Source of the DNA: Actinomadura sp. HBU206391
GTDB taxonomy: Bacteria; Actinomycetota; Actinomycetes; Streptosporangiales; Streptosporangiaceae
Assembly (NCBI RefSeq): GCF_014323665.1
Contig: NZ_JABVEB010000001.1
Coordinates: forward strand, 310,001 to 374,000
Length of the DNA: 64,000 bases
Direction of reading: 5' to 3'
Shown: positions 53,971 through 63,805 of the stretch, piece by piece
Layout of the letters: each line of letters opens with the position of its first letter
How positions within the stretch are numbered: position 1 is the stretch's first letter
Program-made: the position numbers and the translations under genes
The notes under the pieces: generated by a model
The model's database searches: none
What the model saw: only the letters and a program-made list of their open reading frames with translations
What the model was told of the DNA's origin: nothing

Positions 53971-54591
53971 ATGTGGCCTGGGGCGAACTCGCCGGGAATG
54001 CCCGCAGGTCCGCCGCGGACGAAGGCGCCCATCCGGCCCAGGGCAGGCTGGTATGTGCTCCCCGCCGTCCTGTTCCTGGTCGCAGTGGCCGAGCTCGTGG
54101 TCTTCGTCGCCCTCAACTACAGCGGCCTCCGGGTCGCCGACGACCCGAACGGGACAGGTCCCGCAGCGGCGGGGGCCCAGATCTATCTGGTCGAGGGCCA
54201 TCACTACTTCGTCTATGTCGAGAACACCGCCTCCGCGCCCACGGCCTGCGCGGTCGCCGCGATCGACGGGTCTGGGCCGGTCGCCCTCACGAAGAAGAAT
54301 TCCTGGAGCGCGACCACGACCCAGTCCGAGGCCGGCCGGACCTACCGATACACCGCGTCGTTCAGGTCACAGGTGACCGGCACGGCCATCGTGAACTGCC
54401 AGGGCGTCAACGGCGGGCTGATGGTGAAGCCCGACGACACCGTGTTCGGCTACTTCGCCGTCGCCTTCATGGTCGCCGGTGGCGTGGCGCTGCTCGCGTC
54501 CATCGCCTTCGTGATCATCATTCTGCGGCGCAGCGGCGCCAAGCGAGCGGCACTCGCCGCATCACATCCGTTCCAGGGGCAGTACGGCTGA
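53971..54591 (+). CDS. Hypothetical membrane protein with extracytoplasmic domain
   Basis: A 206-residue protein with a proline-rich N-terminal cytoplasmic tail, a helix (WYVLPAVLFLVAVAELVVFVAL), an extracytoplasmic beta-rich domain with two cysteines (TACAV, VNCQG) and a second helix near the C-terminus (FAVAFMVAGGVALLASIAFVIIIL). GGGAGG precedes the ATG. Similar small membrane proteins of unknown role are common in actinobacteria. It stands alone. Confidence 0.78.
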   Translation: MWPGANSPGMPAGPPRTKAPIRPRAGWYVLPAVLFLVAVAELVVFVALNYSGLRVADDPNGTGPAAAGAQIYLVEGHHYFVYVENTASAPTACAVAAIDGSGPVALTKKNSWSATTTQSEAGRTYRYTASFRSQVTGTAIVNCQGVNGGLMVKPDDTVFGYFAVAFMVAGGVALLASIAFVIIILRRSGAKRAALAASHPFQGQYG

Positions 54592-54631
54592 GGACCGCCG
54601 GATTGAGGTACTCAGGCCCCCTACGGCATCG
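54585..54631. repeat. Left copy of direct repeat flanking the GntR-dxs pair
   Basis: About 47 bp beginning CGGCTGAGGA match 57318-57366 with roughly seven differences and small gaps. It contains the stop of the preceding gene. The repeats enclose the GntR and dxs genes. Confidence 0.65.
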
Positions 54632-54691
54632 GCTCTGACGCCGCCCTCCGCTACACCACTGCCCTGCACGCACCCTATTGCATATTGGTGG

Positions 54692-54701
54692 TTACCGGTA
54701 A
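54692..54701. promoter_or_regulatory. Palindrome TTACCGGTAA in the GntR promoter
   Basis: A perfect 10-bp palindrome overlapping a -10-like TAATAT (54699-54704), just before the GntR start at 54715. It is a good candidate for the GntR operator. Confidence 0.55.
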
Positions 54702-54714
54702 TATGTTACAGATT

Positions 54715-55374
54715 ATGTTCGGTTCGGGGAGTACGGTCCGGCGGGTCAGCTTGCGGGATCAGGCGCTCGCTGTGATCCGGAAGGCGTTGGTCACGGGTGA
54801 GATCACATCTGGGCGGGTGTATTCGGCGGCGGGATTGGCGGCCGAGCTCGGGGTGTCCAACAGCCCGGTGCGGGAGGCGATGCTGTCGTTGGTGGACGAC
54901 GGCTTGATGGAAGTGGTGCCGAACAAAGGGTTTCGTGCCGTCTCGCTGTCCGAGCAGGATCTTGCCGAGATCTTCGAGATGCGGATGATGCTGGAGGTGC
55001 CCGCGACCGGCCGCGCCGCCGAGCTCGGTCTCGGCGACCGCCTGCCAGAGCTGGAAGAACTGGTCGACAGGATCGAGCGAACCGCCGCCGACGGTGACCT
55101 GACCGGAAATCTGGAAGCCGACCGCGCGTTTCACCTCGGCCTGCTGGAGGCGACCGGAAATCGTCGTCTGGTCGCGACGGTGACACGGCTCCGGGACCAG
55201 ACACGATTGCACAATCTGGGGACGCTGGCCGTGACCGGTGACCTGGTCGCGTCGGCGGCCGAGCATCGCCCGATGCTGACGGCCGTCGTCGACGGCGATC
55301 GGGCGGGTGCCGAGGCGCTGATGCGCCGTCACCTGGCGCATATCCGCACCGATTGGTCGGGCGAGGTTCCGTGA
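54715..55374 (+). CDS. GntR-family (FCD) transcriptional regulator
   Basis: A 219-residue GntR regulator with an N-terminal winged helix ([45 protein letters not shown]) and a C-terminal FCD helical ligand domain containing the metal-site histidines ([17 protein letters not shown]). An ATG at 54703 is the alternative start. It lies 32 bases before dxs and probably controls it through the palindrome upstream. Confidence 0.9.
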   Translation: MFGSGSTVRRVSLRDQALAVIRKALVTGEITSGRVYSAAGLAAELGVSNSPVREAMLSLVDDGLMEVVPNKGFRAVSLSEQDLAEIFEMRMMLEVPATGRAAELGLGDRLPELEELVDRIERTAADGDLTGNLEADRAFHLGLLEATGNRRLVATVTRLRDQTRLHNLGTLAVTGDLVASAAEHRPMLTAVVDGDRAGAEALMRRHLAHIRTDWSGEVP

Positions 55375-55406
55375 GCGGCACCAGGTCGAATAAGGAGGAA
55401 CGGTCA

Positions 55407-57296
55407 GTGAGTGTCTTGGCAACGATTCGCGGACCACAGGACGTCAAGGCACTCGATCCCGAAACGCTGCCAGGGCTGGCGGCGGAAATTCGGGCGTTCC
55501 TGATCGAGGCGGTAGCGCGTACCGGCGGGCACCTGGGGCCCAACCTGGGTGTGGTGGAGCTGACCATCGCGCTGCACCGGGCGTTCGACTCCCCACGTGA
55601 CCGGATCGTCTTCGACGTCGGCCACCAGGCGTATGTGCACAAGTTGCTGACCGGACGGCAGGACTTCTCCGGGCTGCGGCAGGCCGGTGGCCTGTCCGGC
55701 TACCCCAGCCGGGCCGAGTCCGAACATGATCTGGTGGAGAACCAGCACGCCTCGGCCGCGTTGTCGTGGGCCGACGGGCTTGCCGCCGCTCAGCGGCTGA
55801 CGGGTCGCGATGGGCACGTGGTCGCCGTGGTCGGAGACGGCGCGCTGACCGGCGGGATGGCCTGGGAGGCGCTGAACAACATCGCCGCCGCAGCGGACCG
55901 GCCGCTGGTGATCGTGGTCAACGACAACCAGCATTCCTATTCGGCCACCATCGGCGGGCTCGCCGATCACCTGGCCACCCTGCGCACGGCCGACGGCTAC
56001 GAGCAGATCCTGCGCTTGGGACGGTCGGTTCTGGAGCACACGCCGGCCGTGGGACGTCCGCTGCTGGCCGCCCTGCATGGCGCCAAGAAGGGCTTGAAGG
56101 ACGCGATCGCTCCACAGTGCCTGTTCGAGGATCTGGGGCTGAAGTACCTGGGCCCGATCGACGGGCACGACGCAGCCGCGGTCGAGTCCGCACTGCGGCA
56201 CGCGAAGGATTTCGCCGGGCCCGTGATCGTCCACTGCATCACCGAGAAGGGCCGGGGCTACGCCCTCGCCGAGCAGGCCGACGAGCGCTTCCACCAGGTC
56301 AAGGTCATCGATCCGGACACCGGCCACCCGATGTCGGCCGCCGGGCGCGACTGGACGTCGGTATTCGGCCAGGAGATGGTCCGGCTCGGAGCCGAACGCG
56401 ATGACATAGTCGCCATCACCGCCGCCATGAAACGCTCCACCGGACTGGAGGCCTTCGCCCGCCGCTACCCAGACCGCTTCTTCGACGTCGGCATCGCCGA
56501 GCAGCACGCCGCGGCGTCCGCCGCCGCGATGGCCACCGCAGGGCTGCACCCTGTCGTCGCCGTCTACGCGACATTCCTCAACCGCTGCTTCGACCAGATC
56601 CTCATGGACGTAGCCCTGCACCGATGCGGCGTCACGTTCGCCCTCGACCGCGCAGGGATCACCGGCGACGACGGCGCCTCCCACAACGGCATGTGGGACC
56701 TGGCCATCCTGCAGGCCGTCCCCGGCCTGCGCATCGCCGCGCCCCGCGACGCCGACCAGCTACGAACACAACTACGCGAAGCCGTCGCCGTCGACGATGC
56801 CCCCACCGTCGTCCGCTACTCCAAAGGCGCAATCGGCCCGGCCATACCCGCAACCGGCCGCGTCGGCGGAATGGACGTCCTGCGCGGTCACGCGGAGGAC
56901 CCGGCAGACGTGCTCATCGTCGCCATCGGCGCGCTCGCCCCGATGTGCCTCGACGTTGCCGAGCGGCTCACCCAGCACGCAATCACCGCCACCGTCATCG
57001 ACCCACGCTGGATCAAGCCGCTGGACGAACAGCTATCGGTGCTCGCCGCCCGGCACCGACTGGTCATCACGGTCGAAGACGGCATTCGCACCCCCGGCAT
57101 CGGCACCACGATCGCCCAGGCCCTCCGTGACACCGACACCGACGTCGCGATCCGCGAATTCGGCGTCCCGACCAGGTTCCTCGATCACGCCACCCGCGAC
57201 GACGTTCTTGCCCAGGCCGGCCTCACCGCCGCCGAAATCACCCGCCAGACCACCGCCGCGCTCCGCCCGACCATGAACGGAAGCCGATCGACGTGA
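55407..57296 (+). CDS. dxs: 1-deoxy-D-xylulose-5-phosphate synthase
   Basis: A 629-residue thiamine-diphosphate enzyme that joins pyruvate and glyceraldehyde-3-phosphate in the first step of the MEP isoprenoid pathway. It has [14 protein letters not shown], the TPP-Mg motif [16 protein letters not shown], and the catalytic glutamate in DVGIAEQHA. The start is GTG, with AAGGAGG eight bases before it. No other MEP or terpene gene is near, and it is preceded by its own GntR gene, so it may be an extra, conditionally used dxs. The pair is flanked by a direct repeat. Confidence 0.95.
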   Translation: MSVLATIRGPQDVKALDPETLPGLAAEIRAFLIEAVARTGGHLGPNLGVVELTIALHRAFDSPRDRIVFDVGHQAYVHKLLTGRQDFSGLRQAGGLSGYPSRAESEHDLVENQHASAALSWADGLAAAQRLTGRDGHVVAVVGDGALTGGMAWEALNNIAAAADRPLVIVVNDNQHSYSATIGGLADHLATLRTADGYEQILRLGRSVLEHTPAVGRPLLAALHGAKKGLKDAIAPQCLFEDLGLKYLGPIDGHDAAAVESALRHAKDFAGPVIVHCITEKGRGYALAEQADERFHQVKVIDPDTGHPMSAAGRDWTSVFGQEMVRLGAERDDIVAITAAMKRSTGLEAFARRYPDRFFDVGIAEQHAAASAAAMATAGLHPVVAVYATFLNRCFDQILMDVALHRCGVTFALDRAGITGDDGASHNGMWDLAILQAVPGLRIAAPRDADQLRTQLREAVAVDDAPTVVRYSKGAIGPAIPATGRVGGMDVLRGHAEDPADVLIVAIGALAPMCLDVAERLTQHAITATVIDPRWIKPLDEQLSVLAARHRLVITVEDGIRTPGIGTTIAQALRDTDTDVAIREFGVPTRFLDHATRDDVLAQAGLTAAEITRQTTAALRPTMNGSRST

Positions 57297-57317
57297 CGAC
57301 AGCGGCCCGCGGCCGTT

Positions 57318-57366
57318 CGGCTGAGGATCGCCGGATTCAGGTGCTCAGGCTCCCCTACGGCGTCGG
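57318..57366. repeat. Right copy of direct repeat flanking the GntR-dxs pair
   Basis: Matches 54585-54631 and lies between the dxs stop and the response regulator end. See the left copy. Confidence 0.65.
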
Positions 57367-57378
57367 TGTTGCGGCCGC

Positions 57379-58071
57379 TCAGCCGGTACGGGTGTCGCCG
57401 GAGCCACCGGCGGGACTGACGATGCCCGACTCGTAGGCGAGGACGACCAGCTGGATCCGGTCGCGGGCGCCGAGCTTGGAGAGCAGGTTGCTGACGTGGG
57501 TCTTGGCCGTGGCCCGGCTGATGTGGAGGCTCTCGGCAAGCTCGGCGTTCGACCGGCCGGCGGCAACGTGAACCAGCACCTCGCGTTCCCGCTCCGTCAG
57601 GGTCGCCAGGGCGGCCGGTACGGGGCGGTGGGCGGGGGCGGTGCGGCTCACGAACTCAGTGATCAGCCGGCGCGTGATCGTCGGTGTGAGGAGGGCCTCG
57701 CCTGCGGCCACCACTCTGATCGCCTCGATGAGGCGCTCTGGCGGGGTGTCCTTCAGCACGAAACCGCTGGCACCGGCTCGCAGCGCTTCGAACACGTACT
57801 CGTCATGGTCGAAGGTCGTCACCATGAGAACCCGTGTCGGCGTGGCGGAACCGGTCGCCATGATGCGGCGGGTGGCCTCCAGGCCGTCCATGACCGGCAT
57901 GCGCACGTCGAGGAGCACCACGTCGGGTCGCAGGGTCCGCACCGACTGCACCGCCTGGGCGCCGTTGGCGGCTTCGCCGACAACGGTCAGGCCGGGAACC
58001 GCGTTCACCAGTGCTCGGAAACCTGCACGGATGAGTTCCTCATCGTCGACCACGAACACGCTGACGCTCAT
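57379..58071 (-). CDS. Response regulator (NarL/FixJ family)
   Basis: A 230-residue regulator. The receiver domain has VVDDEELIRAG and the phosphoacceptor in VVLLDVRMPVMDG, followed by KD in VLKDTPPE. The LuxR HTH is LTEREREVLVHVAAGRSNAELAESLHISRATAKTHVSNLLSKLG. It overlaps the kinase gene as ATGA. The target is unknown; dxs converges on it. Confidence 0.95.
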   Translation of the reverse strand: MSVSVFVVDDEELIRAGFRALVNAVPGLTVVGEAANGAQAVQSVRTLRPDVVLLDVRMPVMDGLEATRRIMATGSATPTRVLMVTTFDHDEYVFEALRAGASGFVLKDTPPERLIEAIRVVAAGEALLTPTITRRLITEFVSRTAPAHRPVPAALATLTEREREVLVHVAAGRSNAELAESLHISRATAKTHVSNLLSKLGARDRIQLVVLAYESGIVSPAGGSGDTRTG

Positions 58072-59303
58072 CGGTCCTCTCCGTTGTCGGCCGCCCCGAT
58101 CGCCGGGAACCGTACGGATACCCGGAACCCGCCCTCGGCCCGGGGCCCGGCCTCTACCGTGCCACCGAAGATCGCGGCCCGTTCGCGGATGCCGACAATG
58201 CCCCACCCGCCGCCCCCGGTGGCCCGGCCGGGGAGCCCATCCCTGCTCCCATCGTCGGTCACCTCGACGTGCAGTCCCTCGTCGCCGTACTCGACGATCA
58301 CTTGGGTGCGCGTGCGCCCCGCGTGTTTGACGACATTGGTCAACGCCTCCTGCACGATCCGATAGGCCGACAGCTCCAGCGTGGGAGGGAGCTCCGCCGG
58401 TACGCCGCGCCGTTCAAGCGTCACCTCGGCACCGGAGGCGGTCACCTGCTCCACCAGCCGGGGCAGGTCGTCGAGCCGCGGCGCGGGAGTCGTCGCCTTG
58501 TGCTCACGGACGGCGCCGAGCAGCCGGCGCAGTTCGCCGAGCGCACTGCGGCTCACCGCCTCGACCTCGGCCAGAGCGGTACGCGCCTCGTCCGGCTCGG
58601 TGTCGAACAGCATGCGGCCCACACCGGAGCGTACGGCGATGACGCTGAGGTTATGGGAGATCACGTCGTGGACCTCGCGTGAGATCTGCAGGCGCTCCTC
58701 GGCGACGGCACGCCGGGTGCGCTCCTCATCCTCCCGGCGCTGCCGGTCCGCAAGCTCGGCCCGGTAGCAGCGATGGGCCCGCACCGCGTCGCCCGCGAAC
58801 CAGCCGGCCATCGCCGCGACGACGTGCACGGCATTCTCGTCGGGCGAGTACAGCCAGGTCGCGATCCACGCCGCGGTGAAGGTGGTCGCCAGGACCCCGG
58901 CGAGGGCCGCGAGCGAGACTCGCCGAGGAAACCGCTCGGCCACGGTGTACATGGCCAGAGCGACGCCGGGCCCGGCGTTGCTTCCGAACGGGGTGAACCG
59001 CACCGAAAGCGCGGTGGCCGCCACCGTACAGGCCACCACGATGACCAGAACCGCCATCGGCCGGTGTCGGCGTACGGCCAGGGGGAGGGAAGCTCCGGCA
59101 CCGAACGCGAGGATCGCCAGAGGCTGATCGCCCTTCGGCGGGCCGCCGAACAGCACCGGCATGGTCGACCCCACCAGCAGCGCCACCGCCACCACGGCGT
59201 CGACCCGGCGCCAGGCGAGCGGACTCAGCCCGCTGACCAGCGATCCGACCCGCCTACTCAGCGGTGCCCGCGCCGCCGCACCTCGGTGATCTCCTTCGCT
59301 CAT
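58068..59303 (-). CDS. Sensor histidine kinase (HisKA_3 type)
   Basis: A 411-residue kinase with about five membrane helices, the phosphorylated histidine in SREVHDVISHNLSV and a HATPase domain (NVVKHAG, then WGIVGIRERAAIFGG). It is co-translated with its regulator. It resembles DesK-like kinases, which sense membrane or cell-wall state, but the signal is not known. The start is the ATG at 59303. Confidence 0.94.
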   Translation of the reverse strand: MSEGDHRGAAARAPLSRRVGSLVSGLSPLAWRRVDAVVAVALLVGSTMPVLFGGPPKGDQPLAILAFGAGASLPLAVRRHRPMAVLVIVVACTVAATALSVRFTPFGSNAGPGVALAMYTVAERFPRRVSLAALAGVLATTFTAAWIATWLYSPDENAVHVVAAMAGWFAGDAVRAHRCYRAELADRQRREDEERTRRAVAEERLQISREVHDVISHNLSVIAVRSGVGRMLFDTEPDEARTALAEVEAVSRSALGELRRLLGAVREHKATTPAPRLDDLPRLVEQVTASGAEVTLERRGVPAELPPTLELSAYRIVQEALTNVVKHAGRTRTQVIVEYGDEGLHVEVTDDGSRDGLPGRATGGGGWGIVGIRERAAIFGGTVEAGPRAEGGFRVSVRFPAIGAADNGEDR

Positions 59304-59505
59304 GCCGTGACGGTACCGACGCGAGTCCTCCCGATCATCGGTCGCCGGACTCGATGAGGTCTCCGTCGCCAGGCCTACCGGCTCCGTGGCATCGGCCGCG
59401 CGGCCGAGCCCGATCGCGTCCCCGTGGCCGATGACCTACCGGTCCGGGCGATCCGACCATGGGTACCGCGAACACCACCGAGGAGAACCCCCCGAGGAGA
59501 GCCGC

Positions 59506-60054
59506 ATGAGTAAGTCCAGCACCACCTCCACCCCGACCTCCACCACGGCCCTGCCGTCGATGCCGCACCGCCGATCGCCGACGGGCGGGCGTGCCTGGCC
59601 CAAGGCGATGCTCTGCCACAACATTCATGCCCTCGTGGCGCTGCCGGTGGGTCTGGCCGGCCTCATCGCCGCGCTGTTCGGCCGGCCCGCGCCGGTAGGC
59701 CGTACTCAGCGGGTGCTCGCCCGCCGCCTGCTCGGCGTACCAGTGGCCGAAGCCGCGATGTCGTCTCGCGGGCAGACCCGCCGGGTCCTCCGGTACAGCC
59801 TGGTGTGCCTGCCCGCCGACCTGTTGTCGTTCGCGCTGCTCGGATCGGCATGGGCGGTGTTCATCGCCAGGGGCGTGCTGTACCCCGTGTTCGGGGCCGA
59901 TCATCTGGAGCGATCGTGGGGTGGTCCGAGTCTGGCCGGCGCCTGGGCGGCCCATTTCATCCAGGGACCACCTCTCCTGTTCGTCGTCACTCTGGTCCTG
60001 TGGCCAGTCAGTCGATACCAGGCCAGGCTCGCCCGCCGGCACTTCGGAGCCTGA
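59506..60054 (+). CDS. Hypothetical membrane protein
   Basis: A 182-residue protein with a Ser/Thr-rich cytoplasmic start and about four hydrophobic segments (ALVALPVGLAGLIAALFG, YSLVCLPADLLSFALLGSAWAVFI, LLFVVTLVLWP). CGAGGAG precedes the ATG. It is divergent from the sensor kinase, so it may be a target of that two-component system. No family is recognised. Confidence 0.75.
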   Translation: MSKSSTTSTPTSTTALPSMPHRRSPTGGRAWPKAMLCHNIHALVALPVGLAGLIAALFGRPAPVGRTQRVLARRLLGVPVAEAAMSSRGQTRRVLRYSLVCLPADLLSFALLGSAWAVFIARGVLYPVFGADHLERSWGGPSLAGAWAAHFIQGPPLLFVVTLVLWPVSRYQARLARRHFGA

Positions 60055-60182
60055 CGCCGCTTGCTGGAGGGCCCGTCGAGGGGCCTCTTGTCGCCGGCTG
60101 CTCGTAGCCGGATCCGGCCGGGTTCCCGCCTGTGGCATACTGCGACGCTCTCCGGCCGCGCTGCCCAGAAACGGAAGCCCCC

Positions 60183-60776
60183 ATGTCTGACGACGAGGAC
60201 GAGGTCACGAGCTACGTCGCCGCGTGTCCCATAACCCCTGAACTGGTCCAGCAGATCGTCGGGCTGACGGAACTGTCATGGGACGACCCGAAGGGCACCG
60301 GCCTCGCGATGCGCGGCCTCGGCTGGCGCAGTGACGAAGTGCCGCTGGACCCGGGGCGATTCGTCACCGGCGAGGGCCACATCGTCTACGGCGACGGCTG
60401 CTTCGCCATGCCGTTCTCCTATAGCTACTGGGTGGACGGTGAGATGATGCAAGACGACTTCTGGGGCTTGCTGCGCGGCTGGTCCAGCCTGGAGGATCCC
60501 GGCCCCCAGGTGTTCGACGCGCACGTCAACGCGGCCATCGACCGGTTCGCCGAGCGACTCGGCCGGCCGGAGCACGACGTCAGCACCGAGGCCAGGGGCC
60601 GGTACTCATGGCGGTACGCCGCCTGGCGCCGTGGCGGGAACGTCCTCGTGGTCGGCCAGACCCTCGACGGCTTCTCCTACCACCAGCACGAACAGGCTCT
60701 GGTCTACATCGGCGCCCTCGCCGAGGACGCGCCCTTCCCGACAGCGGCCGAGTTCGCCGGGTTCCTCAGCTGGTGA
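60183..60776 (+). CDS. Hypothetical soluble protein
   Basis: A 197-residue acidic protein with many tryptophans and no signal or membrane segment. There is a WRYAAWRRGGNVLVVGQTLDG strand region near the C-terminus. It resembles small SMI1/DUF-type immunity-like proteins in size and composition, but I cannot assign a family. It stands alone. Confidence 0.7.
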   Translation: MSDDEDEVTSYVAACPITPELVQQIVGLTELSWDDPKGTGLAMRGLGWRSDEVPLDPGRFVTGEGHIVYGDGCFAMPFSYSYWVDGEMMQDDFWGLLRGWSSLEDPGPQVFDAHVNAAIDRFAERLGRPEHDVSTEARGRYSWRYAAWRRGGNVLVVGQTLDGFSYHQHEQALVYIGALAEDAPFPTAAEFAGFLSW

Positions 60777-60912
60777 CGCATGGGTGCCCGTGACGATCGC
60801 AGCCGGAAGACAGGGGCCGAGCGCACGGCCGGCGCCGCCACGATCGTCGCCCTGTCAGTGCCAGCCTTGCCACGGCCTTCCCGGCGCCCGCGCGACCCCA
60901 CAGACTGAGCTC

Positions 60913-61344
60913 ATGACCTTCACCCCCAACGAGATCGAATATCTGAACGGCCAGCTGCTCGGGCGTCTGGCCACGGTCGGCCCCGGTGGCCGGCCGCACA
61001 TCACGCCGGTAGGGGTCTTCTACGACCCGCAGACCCAGACCATCGTGATCGGGGGCCACGCCGGCACCGACATGGCCGGGAGCAAGAAGTTCCGCGACGC
61101 AGAGCGCCACCCCGAGGTCGCGTTCGCCGTGGACGACCTGGCCTCCGTCGATCCCTGGACCCCGCGCGGCATCGAGATCCGGGGACATGCGGAGACGCAC
61201 ACCACCGGGGGCGAAGAGGTCGGCGAGCGCATCGGCGCCAACATGCCGTTCGACTCGGCGTGGATCCGCATCCGCCCGCGGCGGATCCTGGCGCGCGGGA
61301 TCGACACCGACTCCTTCGAGCTGTCCGCAAGGGACGTGGCGTGA
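60913..61344 (+). CDS. PPOX-class F420-dependent oxidoreductase
   Basis: A 143-residue single-domain split beta-barrel flavin/F420-binding protein (GRLATVGPGGRPHITPVGVFYD, then GIEIRGHAETH and ARGIDTDSFEL). Members use F420 or FMN to reduce small molecules. It is translationally coupled to the aldo/keto reductase (TGATG overlap), so they probably act in one pathway. Confidence 0.88.
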   Translation: MTFTPNEIEYLNGQLLGRLATVGPGGRPHITPVGVFYDPQTQTIVIGGHAGTDMAGSKKFRDAERHPEVAFAVDDLASVDPWTPRGIEIRGHAETHTTGGEEVGERIGANMPFDSAWIRIRPRRILARGIDTDSFELSARDVA

Positions 61345-62333
61345 TGCGTTATCGGCTGCTCGGACCGACCGGGCTGCGCGTCTCGGAGCTGTTCCTCGGT
61401 GCGATGACCTTCGCCGGGCCGGACGAGGCCCGCAGGATGATCGACCTGTACGCCGACGCGGGCGGCAACGTCATCGACACCGCCTCCGCGTACGGCGACA
61501 GCGAAGAGGTCCTCGGCGGCCTGCTCCAGCACCGGCGGGACCGGTTCGTGCTGGCCACCAAGTACACGTTGTCCCGGGACGGCACGGACCCGAACGCCGG
61601 CGGCAGCCACCGCAAGAACCTCGCCCTGTCCCTGGAGGCGAGCCTGCGGCGGCTGCGCACCGACTACATCGATCTGTTGTGGGTGCACACCTGGGACGAG
61701 CACACGCCGATCGAGGAGACCATGCGGGCGCTGGACGACGTCGTCCGCGCCGGGAAGGTCCTGTACGTGGGCGCGTCCAACCTTCCCGCGTGGCTCGTCT
61801 CCCGGGGGAACACCCTGGCCGAGTGGCGCGACTGGACTTCGTTCGCCGGCCTGCAGGTGCCCTACAGCCTGCTCAAGCGCGACATCGAGCGGGAACTACT
61901 GCCCATGGCCGAGGCGTACGGAATGAGCGTGGCAACGTACGGGGGGCTCGCCGGCGGTGTGCTCTCGGGCAAGTACTCCCGCCCCGGCGACGCCCCGACC
62001 GGCACCCGGGTCGACCCCGCCTCGCTGACTCCGCGCGACCATCAGGCGGCGCAGGCCGTACAGGAGGTCGCCGAGGAACTCGGGGTGACCGCGTCGCAGG
62101 TCGCGATCGCCTGGACCCGCACGAGGTCCCGCGCGGTACATCCGATCATCGGCTCGCGCAACGCCGAGCAGCTCGCGGACAACCTGGCCGCCATCGACGT
62201 CACCCTGCCGGCCGAAGCGGTGGATCGCCTGGAGTCGGCGGTGACGTTCGACCTGGGCTACCCGACCGACATGAACACCGGGCCCCGCCCATGGCTGCAC
62301 GGCGACGGGAAGGCCAGGCTGGAGGGCCGCTGA
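61344..62333 (+). CDS. Aldo/keto reductase
   Basis: A 329-residue AKR barrel with the catalytic set aspartate and tyrosine in DTASAYGDSE, lysine in VLATKY and histidine in LLWVHTWD. The C-terminal NADPH-binding region has PIIGSRNAEQL. Substrate unknown. The start overlaps the PPOX stop. Confidence 0.93.
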   Translation: MRYRLLGPTGLRVSELFLGAMTFAGPDEARRMIDLYADAGGNVIDTASAYGDSEEVLGGLLQHRRDRFVLATKYTLSRDGTDPNAGGSHRKNLALSLEASLRRLRTDYIDLLWVHTWDEHTPIEETMRALDDVVRAGKVLYVGASNLPAWLVSRGNTLAEWRDWTSFAGLQVPYSLLKRDIERELLPMAEAYGMSVATYGGLAGGVLSGKYSRPGDAPTGTRVDPASLTPRDHQAAQAVQEVAEELGVTASQVAIAWTRTRSRAVHPIIGSRNAEQLADNLAAIDVTLPAEAVDRLESAVTFDLGYPTDMNTGPRPWLHGDGKARLEGR

Positions 62334-62468
62334 AGTGTCGTGCCACGCGACGGACAACGCACAATGGTGGATGATCCAGCAGGGCATTCTGTAACGGGTG
62401 AGGGGGACGAAACGCTCCCTGTAGAAGAACGCGTGCGACCGAACCGAAGAACGAGGATTCACTCTCGA

Positions 62469-63200
62469 ATGAGCTTTTCCGACCCGCTGGGCGCGGCGAC
62501 CGTCGCCCGGTTCGGGCTCTGCCGGCCGAACGAGCAGTTGCTCTGGGCCACCTATCGGAAGGTCCTCCATTACGACATCGAAGGGCTGGAGGCCTCCGGC
62601 CGACGCCGGAAGGGCCCTCTGCGCCGGGGAGGGTACGACGTGGTCGCCTCGGCCGTCAGCGGAGTGCACGAGATCCTTGGGGGTGACGGCATTTTGGGCG
62701 CGGGCCCTCCGGCGCCTGACCTGCTCGTGTTCGGACCGGCGCCGGGTTGCCATGCCCACCAGGCCGGAGCCGGGATCGCGGCTCCCGGCCGTCCGCAGAA
62801 GCGCCTGTGGGTGCTGACCTCGACCCGGCTGGCCGTGTTCAAGGTCGGTGGTCCGCAATCGGGAGAGCCGGAGGACGGGTCGCTCGTGGACAAGGCGGCC
62901 AGGTTCGGCAAGGGACTCGTGGACGCGGGCAAGGGCATCGCCGAGCTCGCCACCGACACCAGGGAGAGATACGGCGACAACATCGAGGGTGAGCCGATCA
63001 CCGCGCCCGAGTGGTCGACTGTCACCGAATTCCGGCGCGAACACATCGCCGGTGTGGCGGTGGTCGAGCGAGGCGACGAACGTAACAGGCCCTGCATTCG
63101 GGTGTCGCTCATGGACGGTTCCGGGTTCGACTTCCTGCTCCCCGAGGGCGATCCGGCGATGCTCGAGTACATCGCCGTCCTGACGAGCGGTACGCGATGA
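62469..63200 (+). CDS. Hypothetical protein, first of a related pair
   Basis: A 243-residue soluble protein with a proline- and glycine-rich linker and a C-terminal beta-rich region (IRVSLMDGSGFDFLLPEGD) that looks PH-like. The frame is open to 62340, so the start could be earlier; the ATG at 62469 has only a weak GAGGA upstream. Its stop overlaps the next gene (ATGA). Both encode beta-rich proteins that may work together. Confidence 0.65.
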   Translation: MSFSDPLGAATVARFGLCRPNEQLLWATYRKVLHYDIEGLEASGRRRKGPLRRGGYDVVASAVSGVHEILGGDGILGAGPPAPDLLVFGPAPGCHAHQAGAGIAAPGRPQKRLWVLTSTRLAVFKVGGPQSGEPEDGSLVDKAARFGKGLVDAGKGIAELATDTRERYGDNIEGEPITAPEWSTVTEFRREHIAGVAVVERGDERNRPCIRVSLMDGSGFDFLLPEGDPAMLEYIAVLTSGTR

Positions 63201-63781
63201 ACGCGGCCGTCGAGAAGGACGACAAGACCCTCGAGAAAGAGCTGACCAGGCACTGGCTGCGGCCGGGCGAGCGACTCCTGTTCGGCTGCGCCCCGATCCA
63301 CGGGTACGTCCTCGCGCAGATCGCAGCCGAGACGCGGCACCCGCACGAACCACTCCGCCAGATGCCGACGCTGAAGCCGGCCCCGTGTCTGTGGCCGCTT
63401 CCCGCGAAGAGCGTGCTCGACCACTGGACCGACGATCCGACTGTGGGCTTCTTCGTGCAGGCACAGCATCAGGACCAGCACGCCGTCCACTTCGGCGATC
63501 ATTTGGCGCACAGCAAGGGCGAGGCCCGCCTGGTGCTGAGCAGCCAACGCATCTCGATCGTCTACCCGACGAACCTCCTGCACGCCCCCGCTCCCGGAGC
63601 ACCGCGGTTCACGACGTTCTGTGAGCTCCCCGTGGGGCAGGTGCGAGGTCTCTCCGCGCCCTTCGCCGGCCGAAGCGTTCCTCCGGTCCAGGTGATCGGG
63701 GTCGATTTCGTCGACGGCTCGACCCTGCATCTGCGCGACCCCCTGGCCGGCCTCCTCGTACACCGCGCCCAGAGCCGATAG
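63197..63781 (+). CDS. Hypothetical protein, second of a related pair
   Basis: A 194-residue soluble protein beginning with a charged helix (EKDDKTLEKELTRHWL) and then beta-rich segments (GEARLVLSSQRISIVYPTN, VIGVDFVDGSTLHLRDPLAG). It is co-translated with the upstream gene. The VLSSQRISIVY stretch echoes VLTSTRLAVF in its partner, suggesting a common fold. The family is unknown. Confidence 0.65.
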   Translation: MNAAVEKDDKTLEKELTRHWLRPGERLLFGCAPIHGYVLAQIAAETRHPHEPLRQMPTLKPAPCLWPLPAKSVLDHWTDDPTVGFFVQAQHQDQHAVHFGDHLAHSKGEARLVLSSQRISIVYPTNLLHAPAPGAPRFTTFCELPVGQVRGLSAPFAGRSVPPVQVIGVDFVDGSTLHLRDPLAGLLVHRAQSR

Positions 63782-63805
63782 GCGATCAGCCCGCGGGGGC
63801 GCGGG

